NCBI RefSeq assembly: GCF_028293835.1
Contig: NZ_JAQGNX010000110.1
Location: 1-55,743, forward strand
Reading direction: 5' to 3'
From: Pseudomonas sp.
GTDB taxonomy: Bacteria > Pseudomonadota > Gammaproteobacteria > Pseudomonadales > Pseudomonadaceae
Length of the DNA: 55,743 nt
This document shows positions 17,897 to 27,428 of this stretch, in pieces; the stretch's first letter is position 1; each line of letters starts with the position of its first letter. Below the pieces are notes generated by a model. It worked only from the letters and a program-made list of their open reading frames with translations. It had not been told where the DNA came from and ran no database searches. A program made the position numbers and the translations under genes.

Positions 17897-20800
17897 ATGC
17901 GTTTCAACCTTTCCGAATGGGCCCTGCATAACCGTCAGATCGTCCTGTTTTTGATGCTGTTATTGGCCATCGTTGGCGCCTTGTCCTACACCAAACTCGG
18001 GCAAAGCGAAGACCCACCGTTCACCTTCAAGGCCATGGTGGTTCGCACCCTCTGGCCCGGTGCCAGCGCTGAGGAAGTCGGTCGGCAAGTCACCGACCGC
18101 ATCGAGAAAAAGCTGATGGAGACCGGTGAGTACGAACGCATCGTCTCGTTTTCGCGGCCGGGCGAGTCTCAGGTCACCTTCTTCGCTCGCGACGCCATGT
18201 CCCCCTCCCAGGTGCCCGAGCTGTGGTATCAGGTGCGAAAGAAGATCAGCGACATCCGCCAAACCTTGCCTAGCGGTATTCAGGGTCCGTTTTTCAACGA
18301 TGAGTTTGGTACTACCTTCGGCAATATTTACGCACTGAGTGGTCAGGGCTTTGACTATGCCGTGCTTAAACATTACGCCGACCGCGTGCAGATTCAACTG
18401 CAGCGGGTCAAGGACGTTGGCAAGATCGAACTGCTGGGGTTGCAGGATGAAAAGATCTGGATCGAGCTGTCGAACCTGAAACTTGCGACTTTGGGTCTTT
18501 CGTTGCAAGCGGTCCAGCAGGCGTTGGAAGACCAGAATGCGGTGTCCGCGGCCAGCTTCTTCGAAACCCCCACCGATCGAATTCAGCTGCGGGTGACCGG
18601 GCGCTTCCAATCCGTCGACGAGATCGGGAATTTTCCCCTTCGGGTGAACGGTCGCAGCTTCCGCATCGGTGATGTCGCGCAGGTTCATCGCGGCTTCAAT
18701 GATCCACCCGCGCCGCGCATGCGCTTTATGGGTGAAGACGCCATCGGTCTGGCGGTGGCGATGAAAGAGGGCGGTGACATCCTGTCCCTGGGACACTCGC
18801 TTGAAGCCGAATTTGCCCATATCCAACAAAATCTCCCGGCCGGCATGCAACTGCGCAAGGTGTCGGACCAACCGGCTGCGGTGAAGACCGGCGTGGGTGA
18901 GTTCGTTCGGGTGTTGGCCGAGGCGCTGGTCATCGTCCTGTTAGTCAGTTTTTTCTCCCTGGGTATGCGCACCGGTCTGGTGGTTGCCCTGACCATTCCG
19001 CTTGTGTTGGCGATGACCTTCGCCTGCATGTATTACCTGGGCGTTGGCCTGAACAAAATTTCCCTCGGCGCACTGGTGTTAGCGCTGGGCTTGCTGGTGG
19101 ACGACGCCATTATTGCCGTCGAGATGATGGCGATCAAAATGGAGCAGGGTTATGACCGGCTAAAGGCCGCGAGTTTCGCCTGGACCAGCACCGCATTCCC
19201 GATGCTCACGGGCACGCTGATCACCGCTGCAGGCTTCTTACCGATTGCTACCGCGCAGTCCACCACGGGTGAATACACACGCTCGATCTTTCAAGTGGTG
19301 ACCATCGCCTTGCTCGCGTCCTGGGTCGCCGCCGTGGTCTTCGTGCCGTATTTGGGCGATCGATTGCTACCTGATCTGGCACAAAAACATGCGGACAAGC
19401 ATGGAGCAAGCGCACCGGATCCTTATGGCACCCGTTTTTATCAACGTGTGCGAGGCTTGGTGGGCTGGTGCGTGCGCCGTCGCAAAACGGTGCTGGTGCT
19501 TACGGTTTGCCTGTTCGTACTGTCGGTGGTGATGTTCCGTTTCGTCCCCCAGCAGTTTTTCCCTGCATCGGTCCGACTGGAGCTGATGGTTGATTTGAAA
19601 TTGGCCGAGGGCGCTTCGCTGACCAATACCACCGAACAGGTCTCGCGGCTGGAACAGATGCTCAAGGACCACCCTGGTGTCGACAGTTACGTGGCTTACA
19701 TCGGTACCGGCTCACCAAGATTCTATCTGCCGCTGGACCAGCAGTTGCCGGCTGCCAGCTTCGCTCAATTCGTGGTGTTGGCGAAAACCATCGAAGACCG
19801 TGAGGCGGTGCGTACCTGGTTGCTGAATACCCTTAACGAGCAGTTTCCGACGTTGCGACCACGTGTTACTCGTCTGGAAAATGGTCCGCCCGTGGGTTAT
19901 CCAGTGCAGTTTCGAGTGTCCGGTGAACACATTGAAGAGGTCCGTGAACTGGCACGCAAAGTCGCGGACAAGGTACGGGAGAATCCACGGGTGTCTAACG
20001 TCCATCTGGATTGGGAAGAGCCCAGCAAGGTGGTTCACCTCAACGTCGATCAGGACCGGGCACGGGCAATGGGCGTCACAACCGCTGACCTGTCGCGCTT
20101 CCTGCAGAGTTCCCTGACCGGGGCCAGCGTTAGCCAATACCGCGAAGACGACGAATTGATCGATATTCTGGTGCGCGGAACCTCCGACGCACGTAAAGAC
20201 TTGGCCTCGCTCTCAAGCCTCGCCATACCGACCTCCAACGGCACCAGCGTGGCACTGTCGCAAGTCGCGACCCTGGAATACGGTTTTGAAGAAGGGGTCA
20301 TCTGGCACCGCAATCGACTGCCGACGGTGACCGTGCGCGCGGATATCTACGGGAAAGAACAGCCCGCCACGCTGATCCAGCAAATTCAGCCAACGCTGGC
20401 CGGCGTCCGGGCTGAATTACCGGACGGTTATCTGCTGGAGGTCGGCGGCACCGTCGAAGAGTCCGAGCGCGGTCAAAAATCCGTGAACGCTGGCGTGCCG
20501 CTGTTTATCGTGGTGGTCCTGACCTTGCTGATGCTGCAACTGCGCAGCTTCTCGCGGGTGGCCATGGTGTTCTTGACTGCGCCGCTGGGCTTGATCGGCG
20601 TCACCTCATTCCTGATCCTGTTTAACCAGCCGTTTGGTTTTGTCGCCATGCTCGGCACCATCGCCTTGTCCGGGATGATCATGCGCAACTCAGTGATCCT
20701 CGTTGACCAGATCGAACAGGACATTGCGGCGGGACTTGATCCCTGGCACGCGATTATCGAAGCCACCGTGCGCCGCTTCCGCCCCATTGTCCTCACTGCC

Positions 20801-20962
20801 CTGGCGGCCGTGCTGGCAATGATCCCTTTGTCACGCAGCGTATTCTTCGGCCCCATGGCCGTCGCGATCATGGGCGGCCTGATCGTCGCAACGGCATTGA
20901 CCTTACTGTTCCTGCCAGCGCTATATGCGGCTTGGTTCAAGGTGAAGAAGGTTGAGGTGTAG
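17897..20962 (+). CDS. RND multidrug efflux transporter (MexK-like)
   Basis: 1021 residues, a full-length HME/HAE-type RND pump driven by the proton gradient. TM1 spans about residues 12-30 (NRQIVLFLMLLLAIVGALSY), a large periplasmic loop follows, then TM2-6 with the proton-relay motif LGLLVDDAIIAVEMM (Asp402, Asp403), a second periplasmic loop, and TM8-12 (FIVVVLTLLMLQL, GMIMRNSVILVDQIEQ, PLSRSVFFGPMAVAIMGG). The N terminus and layout closely resemble my memory of P. aeruginosa MexK, which exports triclosan and erythromycin. It is coupled to the adaptor gene upstream; substrates here are unknown. Confidence 0.93.
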   Translation: MRFNLSEWALHNRQIVLFLMLLLAIVGALSYTKLGQSEDPPFTFKAMVVRTLWPGASAEEVGRQVTDRIEKKLMETGEYERIVSFSRPGESQVTFFARDAMSPSQVPELWYQVRKKISDIRQTLPSGIQGPFFNDEFGTTFGNIYALSGQGFDYAVLKHYADRVQIQLQRVKDVGKIELLGLQDEKIWIELSNLKLATLGLSLQAVQQALEDQNAVSAASFFETPTDRIQLRVTGRFQSVDEIGNFPLRVNGRSFRIGDVAQVHRGFNDPPAPRMRFMGEDAIGLAVAMKEGGDILSLGHSLEAEFAHIQQNLPAGMQLRKVSDQPAAVKTGVGEFVRVLAEALVIVLLVSFFSLGMRTGLVVALTIPLVLAMTFACMYYLGVGLNKISLGALVLALGLLVDDAIIAVEMMAIKMEQGYDRLKAASFAWTSTAFPMLTGTLITAAGFLPIATAQSTTGEYTRSIFQVVTIALLASWVAAVVFVPYLGDRLLPDLAQKHADKHGASAPDPYGTRFYQRVRGLVGWCVRRRKTVLVLTVCLFVLSVVMFRFVPQQFFPASVRLELMVDLKLAEGASLTNTTEQVSRLEQMLKDHPGVDSYVAYIGTGSPRFYLPLDQQLPAASFAQFVVLAKTIEDREAVRTWLLNTLNEQFPTLRPRVTRLENGPPVGYPVQFRVSGEHIEEVRELARKVADKVRENPRVSNVHLDWEEPSKVVHLNVDQDRARAMGVTTADLSRFLQSSLTGASVSQYREDDELIDILVRGTSDARKDLASLSSLAIPTSNGTSVALSQVATLEYGFEEGVIWHRNRLPTVTVRADIYGKEQPATLIQQIQPTLAGVRAELPDGYLLEVGGTVEESERGQKSVNAGVPLFIVVVLTLLMLQLRSFSRVAMVFLTAPLGLIGVTSFLILFNQPFGFVAMLGTIALSGMIMRNSVILVDQIEQDIAAGLDPWHAIIEATVRRFRPIVLTALAAVLAMIPLSRSVFFGPMAVAIMGGLIVATALTLLFLPALYAAWFKVKKVEV

Positions 20963-21025
20963 GGAATTGCAATCGGTCGCCGACGCCACGCTACCCCGGG
21001 GCAAACACGCTCACCGTAGCAGGGT

Positions 21026-21077
21026 CCGCCACGTCTTCGACGCTGCGCTGTCACGCAGCAAACACAAAACCTGTAGG
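21026..21077 (+). repeat. 52-bp dispersed element, copy 2
   Basis: Starts CCGCCACGTCTTCGACGC and ends ACACAAAACCTGTAGG. It contains the hairpin GCTGCG (21042-21047) / CGCAGC (21054-21059). It leads straight into a REP. It differs from copy 3 at about four positions. Confidence 0.82.
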
Positions 21078-21188
21078 CGCTCCCGAAGGCTGCGACAGGC
21101 TAGGGTCACGGGCGACCGGCACCCCTTAAGCGGTATAACGAGGGCGACCGGTTCCCGGTCGAATCGCAGCCTTCGGCGGCTCCTACAG
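21072..21188 (+). repeat. Paired REP element, GAAGGCTGCGA type
   Basis: Left arm TGTAGGCGCTCCCGAAGGCT followed by GCGA; right arm TCGCAGCCTTCGGCGGCTCC followed by TACA, inverted, with about 70 bp between them including GACCGGTTCCCGGTC. It occupies the space after the RND gene. Confidence 0.85.
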
Positions 21189-21195
21189 AGGCGTG

Positions 21196-21220
21196 TCTCA
21201 ATTCTGGCTAAAATTGAGAT
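21196..21220. promoter_or_regulatory. fic upstream palindrome, site 1
   Basis: TCTCAATT (21196-21203) and AATTGAGA (21212-21219) form a perfect 8-bp inverted repeat around CTGGCTAA. It is the best conserved of three related 25-bp sites in front of fic and lies farthest from the gene. Confidence 0.75.
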
Positions 21221-21245
21221 AGGGCGGTGGATTTCCGTCCCTCTG

Positions 21246-21270
21246 TCTCAAATCTAGCTAAAGTTGAGTT
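21246..21270. promoter_or_regulatory. fic upstream palindrome, site 2
   Basis: TCTCAA at 21246 and TTGAG ending at 21268 flank ATCTAGCTAAAG, a centre very like that of site 1. It begins exactly 50 bp after site 1. A TATAAA (21270-21275), the best -10 candidate for fic, touches its right end, so a bound protein should block the promoter. Confidence 0.7.
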
Positions 21271-21296
21271 ATAAAGACCAATCTGCTGTACTGCTA

Positions 21297-21321
21297 TCTC
21301 AGTTTTTGCAGAATTTGAGTT
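21297..21321. promoter_or_regulatory. fic upstream palindrome, site 3
   Basis: TCTCA at 21297 and TTGAGTT at 21315-21321 flank GTTTTTGCAGAAT. It begins 51 bp after site 2 and ends 4 bp before the fic ATG at 21326, so it covers the ribosome binding region. It is the most diverged copy. Confidence 0.6.
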
Positions 21322-21325
21322 AGCG

Positions 21326-22690
21326 ATGATCAAGTCCCCACCCGTTACCGCGAAACTTCCGGAGGATTTTTTTCAGCCCTCTGCTGAAAATCCGCTACGG
21401 GACAATGTCGCTGAGTGTCTGGCATTGCATAAGCCGCTGGATGACCAAGGCCGTTATCGGCCTTTTGACGAATTGCGTCATCGCTGGCGCAGCGGGCTGA
21501 ATCCGGCGACGTGCTGGGCCATCGTTAAATCGGCTCGGGTAAGCCAAGGCTTGCCGATTTTGCCGTTGGGGAGTCTGGATCACTGGTGCAGTTACTTCCT
21601 GACACCTATTGCGCACAAGGCCATTTCCGCGGTCGACAGAAACGCCAGCACAGCCGCGCTTGAGTACATGTCCCATAAAATCGGTGAGGGCGCTCATGTC
21701 AGTTACCTGCTCAACGATTTAATCGAAGACGAAGCCATTAGCAGCAGCCAGCTTGAAGGCGCCGCGACCACTACCTTGATCGCCAAAGACATGCTTAAGC
21801 GCAAGAGGCAGCCTCGTACGCCCGATGAAAGAATGATCATAGGCAACTATCAGTTGATGAAATTCGCCTGGGACAACCGGCTGCAACCGCTGAGCGTTGA
21901 GCTGATTGCGCGCCTGCATGAAGTAGGTGTAGCCGGGATTGATGACGATAAATACTCGCCCGGTGTTTTTCGAACCCGCGACGATGTGGTTGTGCAGGAC
22001 GGGGAGGGCAACACCGTTCATGTCCCGCCGATAGCGCAAGAATTGGCGGCAAGGCTCAAAGTACTCGCCGATTGGACCAACACCCCCCATGACAATGCGG
22101 ACCGTGAGGATTATCTGCACCCGTTGATCAAAGGTATCGCTTTGCATTTTGCGTTGGGCTACGAGCACCCGTTTCGAGACGGTAATGGGCGTGTGGCGAG
22201 AGCGTTGTTCTACTGGTTCATGTTCAAAAACGATTTCTCCGCGTTCCGCTACATCGCCATCAGCGTGTTGCTGCGCAATGCACCGGTCAAATATGGGCGG
22301 TCATACCTGTACACAGAAACAGACGCAATGGACCTGACCTACTTTATCGATCACCAGTGTTCGGTGGTGATCCGGGCTGTGAATGACTTCCTGACAGCCT
22401 ATAAAAAAATGGCGGTTGATACCGTGAGCTTCGACCATTGGCTCGCAGGCTCGGCGTTGTACGACAGGTTCAGCGAGAAACAAAAAACCGTATTTCAGGT
22501 GGCGATCAATGGCACGGCAAAGGAATTTACAGCAGTCAACGTGAAGGAAAATCTGGATTGTTCCTACAACACTGCGTCGGCAGTGCTGAACGGCCTGGTC
22601 GACCTGAACGTGTTCAAAAAAACCAAAACGGGTCGGGAGTGGGTGTTCAGTCTGCGTGACGAATCCGAAATCAAGCGGGCGTGGCTGTAA
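21326..22690 (+). CDS. Fic-domain AMP-transferase, class II, with C-terminal winged helix
   Basis: Fic enzymes transfer AMP from ATP to hydroxyl side chains of target proteins. 454 residues. The N-terminal region carries the inhibitory helix motif SSSQLEG (Ser140, Glu144, Gly145), which marks a class II protein that holds its own active site closed. The active-site loop HPFRDGNGR is at residues 281-289, with catalytic His281. The C-terminal 75 residues (FTAVNVKENLDCSYNTASAV, LNGLVDLNVFKKTKTGREW) look like a winged helix-turn-helix, as in Shewanella SoFic. Three palindromes precede the gene, so the protein may repress itself. Targets unknown. It stands alone, with no antitoxin gene. Confidence 0.92.
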   Translation: MIKSPPVTAKLPEDFFQPSAENPLRDNVAECLALHKPLDDQGRYRPFDELRHRWRSGLNPATCWAIVKSARVSQGLPILPLGSLDHWCSYFLTPIAHKAISAVDRNASTAALEYMSHKIGEGAHVSYLLNDLIEDEAISSSQLEGAATTTLIAKDMLKRKRQPRTPDERMIIGNYQLMKFAWDNRLQPLSVELIARLHEVGVAGIDDDKYSPGVFRTRDDVVVQDGEGNTVHVPPIAQELAARLKVLADWTNTPHDNADREDYLHPLIKGIALHFALGYEHPFRDGNGRVARALFYWFMFKNDFSAFRYIAISVLLRNAPVKYGRSYLYTETDAMDLTYFIDHQCSVVIRAVNDFLTAYKKMAVDTVSFDHWLAGSALYDRFSEKQKTVFQVAINGTAKEFTAVNVKENLDCSYNTASAVLNGLVDLNVFKKTKTGREWVFSLRDESEIKRAWL

Positions 22691-22730
22691 CCTTCAGCGC
22701 AATTGAGCGCTACAGACAAGCCCGGCTTGC

Positions 22731-23420
22731 TCACATCGCCCCAAACACTTTCTTGGCGAGGCTGGTCGCCGCTTCCGCTGGGTTTTTGCGGATGCTTTCT
22801 TCTTGCTCGCCGATCATTTTGAACAGGCCGTTCAGCGCTTGCTCGGTCACGTAGCCTTCGATGTTGGCGTCTTTGCTGTCGACCACACCAAGGGCCGCCG
22901 CTTGACCGGCGAATGAATTGTATTTTTGCGCGACGCCGACTTTGTCGGTGGCTTGTTTGACGATGGGCAGGAATTTCGCGCGGATCTGCTCGCGGCTGGT
23001 CTTGCTCAGATATTGGGTGGCTGAGTCATTGCCGCCGCTGAGGATGCCCTTGGCATCGGCCACGCTCATTTTCTTCACGGCATCCACCAGCAGCGCCTGT
23101 GCTTGCGGCACAGCGGCTTCGGCGGCTTGGTTCATGCTGGCTTCCAGTTGATCGACCTGGGCACCCATGCCGAACTGTTTCATCTTCTTCGCCACCTTGC
23201 CAAGGCTGCCGGGTAACTCGATACGTACGTCCTTGTTGTTGCTGAAACCACCGGGAACGCCCAATTCCTTGACGGCAATTTGCGCGCCTTGGGTCAGTGC
23301 ATCCTTGAGGCCGCCGGTGGCGTCCGATTGGGACAGATCGCTCAACGAAAGAGCGAAAACGTTGGTGGACAGCAACAAGCCCGCACACAGGCCAGCAAAA
23401 ACAACGGAAGGGCGGAGCAT
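22731..23420 (-). CDS. DUF4197 periplasmic protein
   Basis: 229 residues with a signal peptide (about 1-23, LRPSVVFAGLCAGLLLSTNVF, cleavage near FALS). The mature domain is alpha-helical: GGLKDALTQGAQIAVKELG, DVRIELPGSLGKVAKKMKQ, MNQAAEAAVPQAQALLVDAV, then AALGVVDSKDANIEGYVTEQ. This is DUF4197, conserved in Gram-negative bacteria and without a known reaction. It is the last of three minus-strand envelope genes. Location in the periplasm is a prediction. Confidence 0.88.
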   Translation of the reverse strand: MLRPSVVFAGLCAGLLLSTNVFALSLSDLSQSDATGGLKDALTQGAQIAVKELGVPGGFSNNKDVRIELPGSLGKVAKKMKQFGMGAQVDQLEASMNQAAEAAVPQAQALLVDAVKKMSVADAKGILSGGNDSATQYLSKTSREQIRAKFLPIVKQATDKVGVAQKYNSFAGQAAALGVVDSKDANIEGYVTEQALNGLFKMIGEQEESIRKNPAEAATSLAKKVFGAM

Positions 23421-23487
23421 TGATACATCCTTTCAAATATGCGATTTAAGAAACACACGCGCTGGGGTTAAAGTCAGCGCTTGGGTA

Positions 23488-23886
23488 CTACTGAACCGAG
23501 TCCAGGCGAATTCGTAGCGGCTGCGGGTCTTGTCCGTCGAATTGCACGTCATGACGTTCGGTGCTGACAAACAGCAGTTTACCGTCGAGCTCAATGTGTG
23601 CGCTGACCGAATAACGATGACCGGCCTGCACTTGTTTCGGATCATAAGCCAAGGCAAAGGGCAGAGGAACCTGGCCTGTGACCGGACCGGTTTGCCTGGC
23701 CAGTATGACCACAGGGGCATCTGCGCGGGAGATGTCTTGAAGGCTGACAGTCATGGTCGCAGCCGCTGGCAATGCGACGCGTTGCAGGTAGAAAAGCTCA
23801 CCGTCGAGGCTGGCTTGATGCGTGGATTGAGGAAGGGCACAGGCACCGAGCAATGCGGTCGCGAGTATCAACACTAACTTTTTCAT
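23488..23886 (-). CDS. YbaY-family lipoprotein
   Basis: 132 residues from the ATG at 23886, which has GGAG eight nt upstream; the frame extends to 23898. The lipobox LLGAC gives lipidated Cys16. The mature part contains LQRVALPAAATMTVSLQDIS, VTGQVPLPFALAYDP and YSVSAHIELDGKLLFVSTER, the pattern of the YbaY/'type III secretion pilotin-like' lipoprotein family. Its role is unknown. It follows plsB on the same strand with a 62-bp gap that contains a GGTGGCG/CGCCACC hairpin (23902-23930). Confidence 0.85.
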   Translation of the reverse strand: MKKLVLILATALLGACALPQSTHQASLDGELFYLQRVALPAAATMTVSLQDISRADAPVVILARQTGPVTGQVPLPFALAYDPKQVQAGHRYSVSAHIELDGKLLFVSTERHDVQFDGQDPQPLRIRLDSVQ

Positions 23887-23948
23887 TGGGATCTCCATAC
23901 AGGTGGCGGCAGAAGAAGCCTGACGCCACCGACAGGAACTTAACGGAT

Positions 23949-26444
23949 TTATGCCGCGGGGTCAGCCTCTGAAACATCTTCGCTGCGGTGCAAGGCCACT
24001 TGGCGGATGGATAAACGGATCTCGGCAGGCAGTACGCGCTTGGCTGCGCCCTCCGCCAATTCGCCCAATAACGGGTGATAACTGAGCTTGCCGGCCGTGT
24101 CTTTGCGCAATACGCCGAGGTCGAGCATGTTTTGGATAAAGTGCCTGAACAGGCTTTTATCGAAGAATTCCGGTGCATTGAGGCCATGCAAAATCGATAA
24201 CCGTTGGGCCATGACCGTACACAGATCTTCCAGTTCTTCGGCGCTGATGCTGTTTTGACCGCTGTTGAGCAGCAACGAGATCGCCATGTAAAAGCGCTGT
24301 AGCGTCTGGGCAATTATCCGCGACAGCAACGTCAGTTGGACAAAGCTCCGCGAACTCGGTGCCGGGCGCAGGTAAACCTCATTCTCACAGCGCAGCAAGC
24401 CTTGTTCGACGAAAGCCTCGAGCCATTGATCAACCACCGCGTCCAGTTCACTCAGTGGCCAGCGAATGAACAGCTCCGATTGCAGGTACGGATACAGTGC
24501 CCGGGCGTAACGCAGTATCTGTTCACGGTTCATGCGCGATGAGCTTTGGAACAAGCTTGCCAACAGCGAGGGCAGGGCGAAGATGTGCAGGACGTTGTTG
24601 CGGTAATAGGTCATCAAGACCGCGTTTTGCTCATCCAGGTACAACACTTTGCCCAGCGCGTCGTTTTGTTCCGACAGCAGGTTCATGCCCTTCACGTAGT
24701 CGATCAGCACCTTGCCGTCGCCCTCGGGCAACGTGGTGTGCGGCGAATAAGGCACACGGCGCAACAGCTTCAGGTACAGGTCTAGCACCCGCGCCATGGC
24801 TTGATCGTCCAGCGCTAGCTTGTTGGTGGACAGCAATGCCAGTGCCACCAGGTTGACCGGGTTGATGGCCGCCGCTTCGTTCAAGTGACGGGCCACGCGC
24901 TGACCGAGACGGTAGGTGGTGTCGTTCAACCAGGCAGGTCGGAATTGCGGGCCCAATTCCTGTTGGCGCCAGCCGGGTTGTTCATGATCAAGAAATTCCG
25001 CGAGTTTGATCGGCTCGCCAAAGTTGACCGACACTTGGCCGAAGCGTTGCTTCCTGAGGGCGCCGATCACTTTGAATATATCGAAAATCGATTCCTTCTT
25101 TTTGCTGGCCCCGCGCAGCTCACCCAAGTAGGTGCGGCCTTCAAGTACCCGCTCATAGCCTATGTACACCGGTACAAACACAATCGGCGTGCGGGAGCTG
25201 CGCAAAAAGCTGCGCAAGGTAATCGCCAGCATCCCGGTCTTCGGTTGCAGCATGCGCCCGGTCCGGGAGCGGCCGCCTTCGACGAAGTATTCAACCGGAA
25301 ACCCTTTGGTGAACAAGGTGTGCAAGTATTCGTTAAACACCGAGCTGTACAGCGGGTTGCCCTTGAACGTACGGCGCATGAAAAAGGCGCCACCGCGTCG
25401 CAACAGTCCGCCAATGCCTGGCATGTTCAAGTTGATACCTGCAGCCACGTGCGGCGGTGTCAGGCCGTTGCGAAACAGCAGGTAGGACAGCAACAGGTAA
25501 TCGATGTGGCTGCGATGACAAGGCACATAAATAACTTCATGACCCGGCGAGACCGCTTGCACGCCTTCTAGGTGACTGACCTTGATCCCGTCGTAGATTT
25601 TGTTCCAGAACCAACTCAGCACCACTTCCATGAAGCGGATGACGGAATAGCTGTAGTCCGAGGCGATTTCGTTGCCATAGCGCAGCGCTTGAGCCTGAGC
25701 TTTGGCCGCCGTGGTGTTTGACCGTTCGGCTTCTTCGAGAATGGCTTGTTTCACTAACGGCTCGTCCAACAGGCCGCGAACCAATGTGCGCCGGTGCGAA
25801 AGGTCGGGACCGATGACGGCGGTTTTAAGGTTGCGAAAGTGCACCCGGAAAATCCGCTGAGCCATCCGCAACGTGCGTTCGTGGCCTTTGTTTTCATCGA
25901 TCAGGTCACGTAGGTGGACCGGCGCTGAAAACTGCACGCGGGTTTTGCGCCCCAGAATCAGGATGCTGACCAACCGCCGCAAGCGCCCCGTAACCGCCCA
26001 GCTGTCAGCAAACAGCAGCTTCCACGGGCTCGACTCACTGTCCGGTGACTGACCCCAGAACACACTGACCGGGATAATCTGCGCATCCTCGCCGGCGTTC
26101 TGGGTGATGGCGCTGACCAGCCGTTCCAGCGTGGGCGGCGCCCCGCGTTTGTCTTGGCGGCCCAGCCAGTCGGGTTCTGGCGTCAGGTAGAAAAACGCGG
26201 CCGGTTCCAGCAAGTTACCAACTGCGACGGGCAGGACCGGACGAGGCAGCCCGGCTTTGCGACACTCAGTGTCGACCACCGCGAGATCACTCAACGATGG
26301 CGATTGCAGGACATAAAACACCGGTCGGCTGCGGTCGAGGTTAAGGGTGAACGACGATTGATTGATAGTCTCCGAGCGAACCCAGAGGTACAGCAAGCGG
26401 CGCAATGTGCCAAACACAAGACGGCGGAACGGGGAGCGGGTCAT
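23949..26444 (-). CDS. plsB: Glycerol-3-phosphate 1-O-acyltransferase
   Basis: Catalyses the first step of phospholipid synthesis, acylating glycerol-3-phosphate from acyl-ACP or acyl-CoA at the inner membrane. 831 residues, the size of the long PlsB type. Motif I is [12 protein letters not shown] with the HxxxxD pair at about residues 307-312; substrate-binding motifs are [37 protein letters not shown] and the [12 protein letters not shown] strand. The end [13 protein letters not shown] ([18 protein letters not shown]) matches the variable tail. It is followed by ybaY-like and DUF4197 genes; linked transcription is possible. Confidence 0.95.
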   Translation of the reverse strand: MTRSPFRRLVFGTLRRLLYLWVRSETINQSSFTLNLDRSRPVFYVLQSPSLSDLAVVDTECRKAGLPRPVLPVAVGNLLEPAAFFYLTPEPDWLGRQDKRGAPPTLERLVSAITQNAGEDAQIIPVSVFWGQSPDSESSPWKLLFADSWAVTGRLRRLVSILILGRKTRVQFSAPVHLRDLIDENKGHERTLRMAQRIFRVHFRNLKTAVIGPDLSHRRTLVRGLLDEPLVKQAILEEAERSNTTAAKAQAQALRYGNEIASDYSYSVIRFMEVVLSWFWNKIYDGIKVSHLEGVQAVSPGHEVIYVPCHRSHIDYLLLSYLLFRNGLTPPHVAAGINLNMPGIGGLLRRGGAFFMRRTFKGNPLYSSVFNEYLHTLFTKGFPVEYFVEGGRSRTGRMLQPKTGMLAITLRSFLRSSRTPIVFVPVYIGYERVLEGRTYLGELRGASKKKESIFDIFKVIGALRKQRFGQVSVNFGEPIKLAEFLDHEQPGWRQQELGPQFRPAWLNDTTYRLGQRVARHLNEAAAINPVNLVALALLSTNKLALDDQAMARVLDLYLKLLRRVPYSPHTTLPEGDGKVLIDYVKGMNLLSEQNDALGKVLYLDEQNAVLMTYYRNNVLHIFALPSLLASLFQSSSRMNREQILRYARALYPYLQSELFIRWPLSELDAVVDQWLEAFVEQGLLRCENEVYLRPAPSSRSFVQLTLLSRIIAQTLQRFYMAISLLLNSGQNSISAEELEDLCTVMAQRLSILHGLNAPEFFDKSLFRHFIQNMLDLGVLRKDTAGKLSYHPLLGELAEGAAKRVLPAEIRLSIRQVALHRSEDVSEADPAA

Positions 26445-26826
26445 ACGGCATCTGCTGCTTTGAAAACGAGAGGGACAGTGTGCCGTATCTTTTGATGAAC
26501 GGCAAAAACATCAGGTCGGGTTGATAGCTACAAAATAATGCGGCTTTTAATAATTGATTTAAAAGGCGGAAAATAAAGGTCGTACTGTAATATTCACTTG
26601 CCATAAGCATAAAAAAATCAATAAATTCAAATGATTGATCATAATTTCAATAGTATTAGGAACATTCTTACCAAGGAATAGAAAGTGTGTCTCGTTGTAT
26701 CCAGTAGGGGCTACTTTATTACAATTTAATGTAAAGAATGGCGGATATCTTAGCGGTGTGCTGGCGTTTTTTTGCAGGTCATGGTTCTGTGGGGGGGCAT
26801 ATAAATGGAGTTAGAGAGGAAGCAAA
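26445..26826. other. AT-rich intergenic patch without a supported gene
   Basis: 382 bp between plsB and the hydrolase gene. From about 26510 to 26730 the DNA is much richer in A and T than the rest of the window, with tracts such as TTAATAATTGATTT, CATAAAAAAATCAATAAAT and TTTATTACAATTTAATG. There is no good start, RBS or coding pattern in any frame. It may hold promoters for plsB and the hydrolase, an H-NS/MvaT-bound region, or a trace of acquired DNA. Confidence 0.6.
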
Positions 26827-27384
26827 ATGACCGTCAGGGTTTTGATTTTACCGGGGCTGTTCAATTCAGGCGAGACCCATTGGCAGTCGCAGTGGGAGCG
26901 GCAGTTTCCAGAGTTGCGCAGGGTTGAACAGCGAGACTGGGAAACGCCAAACGCCAAGGATTGGGTTGAGCACCTGAATCGGGAAGTGGAGGCTGCCGAC
27001 GGGGATGTCGTGCTGGTAGGCCACAGCCTGGCCTGTACCTTGGTCACCCGCTGGGCGGAGCAATACCCCCAGGCGCGCAAGGTGCGTGGCGCATTGCTGG
27101 TGGCTCCGAGTGACACCGAGGCGGACAGCTATCCGCCAGGCACCACTGGGTTTGTGCCGATGTCGACACAACGTCTACCTTTTCCCACGATCATGGTGGC
27201 GAGTACGGACGATCCGTACGTTACCCATGACCGGGCCAAAACCTTTAGCCAGGCGTGGGGGAGCGAATTGGTCTGGGTGGAAAATGCTGGCCATATCAAC
27301 GGCCAATCAGGGTACGGCCGCTGGCCCCAGGGTATCAAGTTACTGTTCACGCTGACGGGCGACCCGCAGTTTCAACTCGAATAG
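26827..27384 (+). CDS. RBBP9/YdeN-type serine hydrolase
   Basis: 185 residues, ATG 26827 behind GAGAGGAAG. A compact alpha/beta hydrolase: LILPGLFNSGETHWQSQWE at the N terminus, the nucleophile elbow GHSLAC (Ser67), an acid in STDDPYV (Asp128 or 129) and the histidine of NAGHINGQSGYGRWP (His156). The HINxxSGxGxWP ending is typical of the DUF1234/RBBP9 group, whose bacterial substrates are mostly unknown. No signal peptide; cytoplasmic. It sits just after the AT-rich patch. Confidence 0.92.
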   Translation: MTVRVLILPGLFNSGETHWQSQWERQFPELRRVEQRDWETPNAKDWVEHLNREVEAADGDVVLVGHSLACTLVTRWAEQYPQARKVRGALLVAPSDTEADSYPPGTTGFVPMSTQRLPFPTIMVASTDDPYVTHDRAKTFSQAWGSELVWVENAGHINGQSGYGRWPQGIKLLFTLTGDPQFQLE

Positions 27385-27428
27385 CCTGGAAAAGTACCGG
27401 CAGCGAATGCATTCTCTGGAGGAGGGGC

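Noticed and set aside
21270..21275. Confident promoter call for fic
   Set aside because: TATAAA is a fair -10 but no -35 is seen at 16-18 bp; it is only mentioned under site 2.
22697..22711. AGCGC/GCGCT palindrome between fic and the DUF4197 gene as a terminator
   Set aside because: Stem of five pairs and no T tract.
26341..26610. 89-codon minus-strand frame running from plsB into the AT-rich patch
   Set aside because: It overlaps the plsB start region, lacks an RBS and gives no domain-like sequence.
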